A DNA stretch of 64,000 bases. It comes from an uncultured Bacillota bacterium (GTDB taxonomy: Bacteria > Bacillota > Dehalobacteriia > UBA7702). The stretch spans positions 1 to 64,000 of the forward strand of contig CAKUYE010000013.1 in the NCBI GenBank assembly GCA_934702375.1. The letters are read 5' to 3'. The translations under genes and the position numbers were made by a program. A model generated the notes under the pieces. That model did no database searches, was not told where the DNA came from, and saw nothing but the letters and a program-made list of their open reading frames with translations. This document shows positions 33,572 to 40,906 of this stretch, piece by piece (positions within the stretch are counted from its first letter, which is position 1; every line of letters begins with the position of its first letter).

Positions 33572-36034
33572 ATGAAATCGAAAAAACTACAGCGATTTAC
33601 CGTGGTACTGGCAGCTGTCGTGTGCCTGCTCTGCATCAGTGCCCAAGGTGTTTTTGCTTACGATTGGAGCAGCTTCCGCGGTAATGAAGAAAACAATGGT
33701 GTTGTGAATTACAAGACGCCCCGTACTGCCGAAGAAGCGGTTCTTTCCTGGGCATTCAGCGCCGGTGCCGGTTGGGATAATGCCCCCAGCTGCCCGATCA
33801 TTGTAAACGATACTGTGGTATTTGCTGCAAACAAGATCTTATACAAATTAGACCGTGTTTCCGGTGAAGTACTTGCCACCGGTACTTTGCGGTATAAATC
33901 TGACTTTAACATTATCCCGCCGACCTATGCTGCACCGGATGAATATACCGGTGAACACGGCATGATCTTTGTGGGGCTTACTTCCGGTATGGTGCAGGCC
34001 TTTGATGCGGAAACTCTGGAATCACTCTGGATTTACAGGGATCCTTTGAGCGGCCAGGTTAACTGCCCTTTGACCTACCGTGATGGCAACCTTTATACCG
34101 GTTTCTGGTATTCTGAAGAAAAGGAAGCCAACTTTGCCTGCATTCCTGTGGCAAACACTTCGGAAAATAAATCCGGAGACTTTCAGAAGAGTACCTGGGT
34201 ACAACCGAATAAAGGCGGTTATTACTGGGCCGGCTGCTATGCTACCGATAATTATGTTGTTGTCGGCGGTGATGACGGTGAAAAATCCGAGGATCTTGCC
34301 GGTACCGATTCCAATGGCGATGCGCCCCTTCGCAGCTTTAATTCCAAGACCGGTGCTTTGATTGACTCCGTAAAGGGCATCACCGGAGATATCCGCTCTA
34401 CAGTTTGCTATGATAACGGCTATATCTACTTTACTTCCCGTGCAAAGACTTTCTACCGCGTTGCCATTGCGGAAGATGGAACCTTCGGTAAGGTTGACGC
34501 CTTAAAAATGGACGGTAATTGTACCTCTACTCCCGTTGTGTACAATGGCAGAGCTTATATCGGTGTTATGGGAACCCGCGGTCAGTTTGACTCTTATTCC
34601 GGTCACCATGTTGCCGTGATTGATCTGGATGCCTGGAAAATTGCCTATAAATGCGAAACCAAGGGATATCCCCAGACCAGCGGTCTTTTAACCACGGCCT
34701 ATGAAGAAACCGATGGCTATGTATACGTATACTTCTTTGATAATGACAAACCCGGTATGCTCCGTGTTTTGAAAGATAAACCGGGACAGACCAAAGCAAT
34801 CACCAACGGTGAAACCGTAAATACCCTGCCGGTGCTTTTCTCGCCTACCGGAGACCAGCAGCAATATGCAATTTGCAGTCCTATCTGCGATGAATACGGC
34901 ACCTTCTATTTTAAAAATGATTCCGGCTATATCATGGCTTTGACCCCCAATGTGACGGATTTGAAATTCTCCACGCCGCCTACGAAGCAAACTTATCTCG
35001 AAGGGGATGCTTTTGATGCTACCGGTGCAACGGCAACCCTTACTTATTGCAATGGCTTGACCAGAGATGTTTCCAGCTACCTGGCCGGTACTACCGAATC
35101 TTTGAGTACCGATGATATCGTTGTGAATGTGACCTTCCCCTATGTGATGTATCAGGATAAGCTTTTGACTTCGGATGAAATCACTGCCATTGATAACGAT
35201 AAAACCCTTACGGATTCGAATAAAGTCATCAAAAAGGATGAAAACCATGTTGGCGTAAGTGTTGAGCTTCCTTATTACGAAGCTTCTGTTACCGTAAATC
35301 CTTCTGCCGCGGCTACCGATAAAATGATCGGTGAAACAGAAGGTGTTCTTACCAGAGCTCGTGTTGAAGCCATTCGAGCCAAGTATGATTCTTTGAGTGC
35401 AGAGGAAAAAGATAAAGTAAAGAATCTGGCAATTCTGGTGGAAGCCGAACAGAAGCTGAAGAACTTCTACGGTGATGTGCAATCCAGGGATTGGTATTGC
35501 AGTGCTGCTGAGTTTGTAACGCTGAACGGATTGATGAATGGTGTGGACAATGGTAAATTTGATGGTAACGGCATAACGACCCGCGCACAGCTGGTTACGA
35601 TTCTTTATCGTTATGCCGGCAGCCCCGATGTTTCCGGCTCAACTCCTTTTACCGATGTAAAAGCCGGTCAGTGGTATACCAATGCTGTCAACTGGGCTTA
35701 TGAAAAGGACGTGGTAAAAGGGGTCTCTACAACACAGTTTGGTACCAACGAACCGGTTACCCGTGAGCAGTTGGTCACGATTCTTTACCGTTACTGCAAA
35801 AGCCAGGGTATGGATGTATCGGGTTCTCAATCCTTAACTGGTTTCTCTGATTTCAATCGCGTAAACACGTACGCAGAAGTGCCTATGAAATGGGGCGTTT
35901 ATGCAAAGCTGATCAGTGGTATGCCTGAGGGCGGAAATATGTATCTTCAGCCCCAAGGGAGCGCGACCAGAGCGCAGATTGCCACGATCATGATGCGCTT
36001 TATTGATCCTACCGCTGAAAAAGAAGGCAAATAA
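33572..36034 (+). CDS. Secreted PQQ-like beta-propeller protein with Ig-like and three SLH domains (paralogue)
   Basis: An 820-aa duplicate of the upstream protein with the same order: signal peptide (about 1-29), PQQ-like propeller (30-465), Ig-like domain (469-575), helical linker and three SLH repeats (630-815). Long blocks are nearly identical in both DNA and protein (for example VMGTRGQFDSYSGHHVAVID), while the loops around residues 150-260 differ. The first copy has about 20 extra residues after the IYRD segment. This pattern suggests tandem duplication followed by divergence of surface loops with conserved cores. It has its own promoter, leader and terminator. Confidence 0.85.
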   Translation: MKSKKLQRFTVVLAAVVCLLCISAQGVFAYDWSSFRGNEENNGVVNYKTPRTAEEAVLSWAFSAGAGWDNAPSCPIIVNDTVVFAANKILYKLDRVSGEVLATGTLRYKSDFNIIPPTYAAPDEYTGEHGMIFVGLTSGMVQAFDAETLESLWIYRDPLSGQVNCPLTYRDGNLYTGFWYSEEKEANFACIPVANTSENKSGDFQKSTWVQPNKGGYYWAGCYATDNYVVVGGDDGEKSEDLAGTDSNGDAPLRSFNSKTGALIDSVKGITGDIRSTVCYDNGYIYFTSRAKTFYRVAIAEDGTFGKVDALKMDGNCTSTPVVYNGRAYIGVMGTRGQFDSYSGHHVAVIDLDAWKIAYKCETKGYPQTSGLLTTAYEETDGYVYVYFFDNDKPGMLRVLKDKPGQTKAITNGETVNTLPVLFSPTGDQQQYAICSPICDEYGTFYFKNDSGYIMALTPNVTDLKFSTPPTKQTYLEGDAFDATGATATLTYCNGLTRDVSSYLAGTTESLSTDDIVVNVTFPYVMYQDKLLTSDEITAIDNDKTLTDSNKVIKKDENHVGVSVELPYYEASVTVNPSAAATDKMIGETEGVLTRARVEAIRAKYDSLSAEEKDKVKNLAILVEAEQKLKNFYGDVQSRDWYCSAAEFVTLNGLMNGVDNGKFDGNGITTRAQLVTILYRYAGSPDVSGSTPFTDVKAGQWYTNAVNWAYEKDVVKGVSTTQFGTNEPVTREQLVTILYRYCKSQGMDVSGSQSLTGFSDFNRVNTYAEVPMKWGVYAKLISGMPEGGNMYLQPQGSATRAQIATIMMRFIDPTAEKEGK

Positions 36035-36052
36035 AATTTAGTGTAGTGTTTT

Positions 36053-36089
36053 ATACCGCAGAGAGCATTTTCGCCCTCTGCGGTATTTT
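36053..36089 (+). terminator. Terminator after the second propeller gene
   Basis: ATACCGCAGAG pairs with CTCTGCGGTAT around a central AGCATTTTCGCC segment, followed by TTTTA, about 20 bases after the stop codon. Confidence 0.88.
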
Positions 36090-36134
36090 AACAGGGAAAA
36101 CACAAAATTTTCAAAATCTTTTGGTGGAAAACTA

Positions 36135-36163
36135 TTGCCTTTTTTTTGAAATGATGCTATATT
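36135..36163 (+). promoter_or_regulatory. Promoter of the riboswitch-led surface-protein operon
   Basis: TTGCCT (36135-36140), 17-base spacer, TATATT (36158-36163), about 20 bases before the cobalamin aptamer. Confidence 0.65.
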
Positions 36164-36177
36164 ATAAGAATAATCAA

Positions 36178-36355
36178 AGGAATTTTCCAAAGCTATGGAA
36201 TAGAGGTGTGAATCCTCTGCGGTATGGCCACCGTGATGACGAGCTGCTTTTCTTCAATGCCATTGATTTGAGTTGAGAAGGCGAAAAGCAGTATGGACTC
36301 TAAGTCGGGATACTTGCTTTGGCGGATTTGTGAGAGATGCAGCTGCCATATACAG
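36178..36355 (+). ncRNA. Cobalamin riboswitch of the transcobalamin-like locus
   Basis: Elements in aptamer order: ATGGAATAGAGGTGTGAATCC (36194-36214), GCGGTATGGCCACCGTGA (the B12-box-type core, 36219-36236), and GGACTCTAAGTCGGGATAC (36294-36312) with its following TTGC. Between the core and 3' segments is a variable stem (GCTGCTTTTC / GAAAAGCAG). An intrinsic terminator follows at 36371. The core differs slightly from the GCCACTG of the other two copies in this window. Confidence 0.85.
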
Positions 36356-36370
36356 TTGACATTCATGTTT

Positions 36371-36404
36371 CCGCAGAAGCAAAAAACGCTTTTGCGGCTT
36401 TTTG
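36371..36404 (+). terminator. Riboswitch terminator before the transcobalamin-like locus
   Basis: CCGCAGAAGC (36371-36380) pairs with GCTTTTGCGG (36388-36397, one mismatch) across an A-rich loop, followed by CTTTTTG. It sits 16 bases after the aptamer. Confidence 0.85.
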
Positions 36405-36634
36405 TTTCGATGTGAAACCATGAAATATGTGTGTGGCGGGAAGCGAAAGCTTTTGTGGTTCTTTGCAATGGCGCACACATTGTGTTCTGCCCGGCTTCGC
36501 ACGGTGGGCAGACATCCGAAACCATAAAGGTGACTATTGGGTGGGTTCGTGCTTTTCGTACAAGGCCTGCTGCTTTTTGCTGTAAAGAATTAAATTTACC
36601 CCATGCTGTAGGATCGGGAGCTGAGGTGTTAAAA
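36405..36634 (+). other. Long untranslated leader between riboswitch terminator and first gene
   Basis: About 230 bases with no supported gene. It can form several hairpins, including CTGCCC/GGGCAG (36487-36492 with 36506-36511). A reading frame open from 36431 joins the downstream protein but has no ribosome-binding site and unprotein-like N-terminal sequence. No second aptamer was recognised. Confidence 0.5.
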
Positions 36635-38770
36635 ATGAAAAAACCGGATTTTAAGAATATGTGGAAGGCAACGAAAAAGAAGTCTCTTCACCTGCGGAAG
36701 TCTTCGCTGTGGATGGGGGCGTTTCTCGTTGTCTTTCTTATTGTTTTAAGCTGCGGTGTACTCTTTGCCGGAGAATCGGAGCCGGAAAACCCCATTGGCG
36801 ATAAAAGTGACAGTTTTGATACTGCATCGGTTATTATGAATTGCGAAAGCGATGAGGATGATAATGTGTATGTTCCGGTGCCGGTGGCAACAGAGCCGGA
36901 TCAATCCACGGAATCGGAACAATCCAGTTCCGGTGTAAACGGTCAGGAAGAACAGCAGCAGGATCCCAAAGAAGAGGACTCTCAGCAGGAAGAACAGCAA
37001 ACTCCGCCGGAGCAGGCTCCTCAGGAAGAAAAGATCACCAAGCCTGCGGCCTCGGCCCGCTCCGATAAAAACAACAATGCGGCTCCCAACGGAGGCGGCG
37101 GTACCAGCGGCGGCACAGACCCCAGCGGTGAAAAAGCCGATAAGGTCTATTTTACTACCGATATTAAAGACGGTGAGGAAGTCACGGAAAAAGCCTATGC
37201 TTTTAAAGTTACCCATAAATATCCAGAATTAAAGACGACTAAATTTGTTGTTAAAGTGAACGATATGGAAGTTCCTCAAGATAGTCTAACATCCTGTAAA
37301 GTGGAGCTTACAGAAGGTAAAAATACCATTCGGATTTCTGCAACCTACTTGGATTCTACCGGCAAGGTTGTCGCTACTCCGTATAAAGATTACACGGTTA
37401 TTCTTAATACGAAGGACCTTGTAATCAATATTAATGGTCTTGAAGATGGGGCGGAGGTGGCTCAGTCTGGACTCTCATTTGAAGCTTCTGCATCGTATAA
37501 AAATACCAAGGCATCTCTTTCTGTTCAGTTAAATGGCAAAACAATCAAGTCTAAGGGAAATGGAAAATATGATGTTTGGCTCAATTCGGGAAAGAATACT
37601 TTTACCTTTGAGGCTTCCGGTGGCGGTTTAAAGAAAAAGGAAGAGCGTACTATCATCTATACTCCCTCTGGTGTGCCTACTGTAGAATTTTTATTCCCTG
37701 AGAAAATAGAGGACACCATTGAATTTGAGGTTCGTGTAACCGGTGTTCCCGCTTCAAAAGTGGAAGGTATTACTCTCACCAGTACTACCGCAAAGATTAA
37801 TCTTATTGATAAAGATAAATCTACCGCTACATATCGTTACAAAGCTACTTTGAAAAATGGAGTAAATAAATTTTCCGCCCGCGTCAAATATGACGGGAAT
37901 CTGCTGGTTCCCGTTATTAAAGAGGTTGAGTTAAAACGACCGTCGGCCGGTCCTGGGAATGATCGTCCGAGCGGAGATCGTTCTCCGGTAATTACGGAAA
38001 TTAATATTACCAATGGCATGGAAACAAACAGCAGTACCTTAAATATGCTTGTCCATGCGGTGGACTATAAAAAGGCGAACTTGAATGCAAATAACATGAC
38101 GGTGCTTCTCAATGGCTTGCAGGTTATGAATCCTTGGTTGAACAATGGCGCTATGACCTATGCGATGAGGTTTGCTTCCGGTGAAAACCTTGTGGAGATT
38201 TATCTGCGAGATAGCGAGGGGTATGAGGCGTATTACAAATATCAGGTTACGTACACCCCGGTTACCGGCCCTGTTGGCAATGCTCTTGTTAGTGTGGAGG
38301 GCACTACTGTTGGTTTGGGATATATTATTCCGCCGACCTCGGTTCCCATTTACGATGATGAGCCTGCTTCCTATGTTGTCGATCGTCTGCTGAAGGAAAA
38401 CGGTATTACCTATGATTATGGCGGGAGCTTTGACAATGGGTTCTATCTGCAGCGTATCTATAAGCAAGGCTTGATGGCAAACTTCTCTATTCCGGAAAGG
38501 CTTCGCCAATATATTGATGATTACGGTGTTTTCCTGGAAGAAAATAAATATGAACTGGATAGCTTGGGAGAAAAGGACTTTATCCCCTCGGGTTCCGGCT
38601 GGATGGTTGCTGTGGATGGACATTACACCGGCTACGGCTTCTCGGATATGCGGTTGACAGATGGTTCTGTTGTCAAGGTACGCTTTACTCTGTATATGGG
38701 TAAAGATATCGGTGATGACAGTGCAGCCTCGGAAGGCCAAACCTTCCCTGAAATTTTTGTGGAACCCTGA
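36635..38770 (+). CDS. Membrane-anchored surface protein with Ig-like modules and a transcobalamin-like C-terminal (DUF4430-type) domain
   Basis: A 711-aa protein. A basic N-terminus and one transmembrane helix (about 30-50, LWMGAFLVVFLIVLSCG) are followed by an acidic, Gln/Glu/Pro-rich spacer (about 70-165). Four or so Ig-like repeats follow (about 168-560; recurring pattern of N-G-K-T or N-D-M-E plus GKNTI/GKNTF/GVNKF/GENLV). The C-terminal region (about 565-690) ends in FIPSGSGWMVAVDGHY...DGSVVKVRFTLYMGKDIGD, the hallmark of the transcobalamin-like C-terminal domain (PF14478). GAGGTG supports ATG 36635. It is the first gene behind a cobalamin riboswitch. Role inferred: extracellular corrinoid binding or presentation. 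Confidence 0.75.
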   Translation: MKKPDFKNMWKATKKKSLHLRKSSLWMGAFLVVFLIVLSCGVLFAGESEPENPIGDKSDSFDTASVIMNCESDEDDNVYVPVPVATEPDQSTESEQSSSGVNGQEEQQQDPKEEDSQQEEQQTPPEQAPQEEKITKPAASARSDKNNNAAPNGGGGTSGGTDPSGEKADKVYFTTDIKDGEEVTEKAYAFKVTHKYPELKTTKFVVKVNDMEVPQDSLTSCKVELTEGKNTIRISATYLDSTGKVVATPYKDYTVILNTKDLVININGLEDGAEVAQSGLSFEASASYKNTKASLSVQLNGKTIKSKGNGKYDVWLNSGKNTFTFEASGGGLKKKEERTIIYTPSGVPTVEFLFPEKIEDTIEFEVRVTGVPASKVEGITLTSTTAKINLIDKDKSTATYRYKATLKNGVNKFSARVKYDGNLLVPVIKEVELKRPSAGPGNDRPSGDRSPVITEINITNGMETNSSTLNMLVHAVDYKKANLNANNMTVLLNGLQVMNPWLNNGAMTYAMRFASGENLVEIYLRDSEGYEAYYKYQVTYTPVTGPVGNALVSVEGTTVGLGYIIPPTSVPIYDDEPASYVVDRLLKENGITYDYGGSFDNGFYLQRIYKQGLMANFSIPERLRQYIDDYGVFLEENKYELDSLGEKDFIPSGSGWMVAVDGHYTGYGFSDMRLTDGSVVKVRFTLYMGKDIGDDSAASEGQTFPEIFVEP

Positions 38771-38796
38771 TAGGCTGCGAGAAAGGAACGAATGAG

Positions 38797-39750
38797 ATGA
38801 ATCAGCAGGTAAATGATATATTAAATGAAATAAAAAAGGTTATTGTCGGGAAGGACGAAGTCATTTCCAAGGTTTTTATGGCCATGCTCTCCGGCGGTCA
38901 CATCCTTTTGGATGACGTCCCCGGGGTAGGGAAAACCACCTTGGCATTGTCTTTCAGCAAGGCTTTGGGGCTGGATTACAAGCGTGTTCAGTTGACTTCC
39001 GACAGCATGCCTTCGGATATCGTTGGTTTTTCCGTTTATGATAAGGAAACCGGCCGAATCGAATATAAACCCGGCGCGGTTATGACCAACCTTTTCCTTG
39101 CCGACGAAATTAACCGTACCTCCAGCCGCACGCAGTCTGCATTGTTGGAGGTTATGGAAGAAGGCCATGTGACTGTGGACGGTGTGACCAGAGAGGTTCC
39201 CCAGCCCTTTGTTGTTATCGCAACCCAGAACCCGGTGGGGTCTGCCGGGACGCAGATGCTGCCCGATTCCCAGTTAGACCGTTTTATGATCCGTACTCAG
39301 ATGGGATATCCGGATTTCCAAAGTCAGGTCAATATTTTGAAAGACCGCCATACCTCAAATCCTCTTAACAATGTGCAGCGGCTTACCGATGGCGAAGGGC
39401 TTCTTGCCTTGCGCCGTCAGGTTACCGATATTTACATCGCCGATGCGATCTATGAATATGTGACCTCTCTTGCAGAGGCTACTCGTACCCATGAGCTGGT
39501 ATTGCAGGGGCTTAGTCCCCGTGGGGCTCTGGCGCTTTGCCGCATGAGCAAGGCTTATGCTTTTGTGAATGGTCGGGACTATGTGATACCCGAGGATATC
39601 GCTGCGGTGTTCCCGGATGTTGTCGGTCACCGTTTGATGCTTCAGCCCAAAGCGCGCCTTACCGGTACTACTGCTGCAGACGTTACCGCAGACCTGATTC
39701 AGTCGGTGCCGATGCCGGTTACCGGAAAGGATGCAGTCCATGAAGGCTAA
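38797..39750 (+). CDS. MoxR-family AAA+ ATPase
   Basis: A 317-aa AAA+ ATPase. Walker A DVPGVGKTT at residues 40-48, Walker B LFLADEINR near 105, sensor-1 region VIATQNPVG near 143 and a C-terminal lid with GLSPRGALALCRMSKA near 232. MoxR proteins act as chaperones for the maturation of protein complexes and are regularly followed by a DUF58 and a transglutaminase-like gene, as here. The partner complex in this locus is presumably the surface proteins. It starts 26 bases after the upstream gene. Confidence 0.92.
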   Translation: MNQQVNDILNEIKKVIVGKDEVISKVFMAMLSGGHILLDDVPGVGKTTLALSFSKALGLDYKRVQLTSDSMPSDIVGFSVYDKETGRIEYKPGAVMTNLFLADEINRTSSRTQSALLEVMEEGHVTVDGVTREVPQPFVVIATQNPVGSAGTQMLPDSQLDRFMIRTQMGYPDFQSQVNILKDRHTSNPLNNVQRLTDGEGLLALRRQVTDIYIADAIYEYVTSLAEATRTHELVLQGLSPRGALALCRMSKAYAFVNGRDYVIPEDIAAVFPDVVGHRLMLQPKARLTGTTAADVTADLIQSVPMPVTGKDAVHEG

Positions 39751-40906
39751 TATCATTTGTACGGCAGTGGGGGCCGTCCTTCTGCTGGTATTGGCTGTTT
39801 TTTCTCAAAGCCTTATGCCGCTGCTGCTGATGGTGGCATTTCTCCTCCTTGTGGCAGGCTCCCTTGGTGTTCAGCGCCTTGGTGCGGCATCTCTTTTTGC
39901 CTCTTTTGAAATGGAGGAATTGGCGGAGAAGAATCAGTCCTTGAAAGGGCAGCTCATTATCTATAACCGTGGCCGGATCCCATTTCCTGTAGTACGGGCT
40001 ATCGTGGAAACGAACAATCTTTTGACGGGAGAAAAGACGGTCACACCGGTGCCGGTGGGGATTGGTCCTCGGGGCGCTGCGACATCGACTCTGACTTTTT
40101 CTTCAGCCTACTGCGGCCGACTTAAAGTGTCGGTATCGAAATTGAAAATTTATGATTTTTTCGGTTTGGTTTCTTTGCCGGTAAAGGTGGAGGGGAAAAA
40201 GAAAGCGTTGATCCTGCCGGAATTATACTGCCCCGATGTTGTTGTGGCCAAAAGCGGCGTTACCGAGCCGGAGTGCGATTCCTTTTCGCCGTATAAAGCC
40301 GGGAATGATCCTTCGGAAACTTTTGCAATTCGCGATTACGAGCCGGGAGATTCCCTGCGCAGTATTCACTGGAAGCTCACCGGAAAATTCGATCGTCTTG
40401 TGGTGCGTGAATCCAGTTTGCCGATGAATGAATCGGTATTGATTCTTTTTGAGCGAATGAAAAAAGATGACGAAGCTTTTGCTGCTCCGGAGGTTCGCAA
40501 TGCTATGGGGCAGATCCTGCTCTCTCTCTCGAACCAGCTTGCCGAGATGAATCTTGCCCATACCATTGGCTGGCTTCGGGCAGAAAATGGCACGTTTATC
40601 GGTCATCGGGTAGATTCTGAGGAATCCTTTCAATTGGTTATGGCGGAGGTTTTATCCGTTTCTGAAATTTCAGGAGAAGATGATACCGTTGAAGGCTTCT
40701 TGAAAACCAATGATCACGACAGCTATTCCAATATTGTATATGTAACTGCCCATTCCAGCGAACACCTTTCTTTGTTGCCGCTGATGTCGCGAAAAACGAT
40801 GATCCTTTGTGGGAAGGAAGAAACAGACATTGACCTTGTTGATGGTACTGTGTACACAGTAACGCCGGATAATTATGAAACGGTGCTGTATGAAATTTTG
40901 ATTTAA
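39740..40906 (+). CDS. DUF58 domain protein
   Basis: A 388-aa protein with two N-terminal transmembrane segments (about 5-45) and a DUF58 domain whose signature YEPGDSLRSIHWKLTGKFDRLVVRE begins near residue 200. Its C-terminal half resembles a von Willebrand A-like fold. The usual partner of MoxR; function not established. ATG 39740 follows GGAAAGGA; an in-frame ATG three codons earlier is the alternative. It overlaps moxR by 11 bases and its stop overlaps the next start (TAATG). Confidence 0.88.
   Translation: MKANIICTAVGAVLLLVLAVFSQSLMPLLLMVAFLLLVAGSLGVQRLGAASLFASFEMEELAEKNQSLKGQLIIYNRGRIPFPVVRAIVETNNLLTGEKTVTPVPVGIGPRGAATSTLTFSSAYCGRLKVSVSKLKIYDFFGLVSLPVKVEGKKKALILPELYCPDVVVAKSGVTEPECDSFSPYKAGNDPSETFAIRDYEPGDSLRSIHWKLTGKFDRLVVRESSLPMNESVLILFERMKKDDEAFAAPEVRNAMGQILLSLSNQLAEMNLAHTIGWLRAENGTFIGHRVDSEESFQLVMAEVLSVSEISGEDDTVEGFLKTNDHDSYSNIVYVTAHSSEHLSLLPLMSRKTMILCGKEETDIDLVDGTVYTVTPDNYETVLYEILI

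Noticed and set aside
36431..36634. An N-terminal extension of the Ig/DUF4430 protein starting at 36431
   Set aside because: No ribosome-binding site precedes it, the sequence is not protein-like, and ATG 36635 has a good site followed by a typical membrane-anchor N-terminus.
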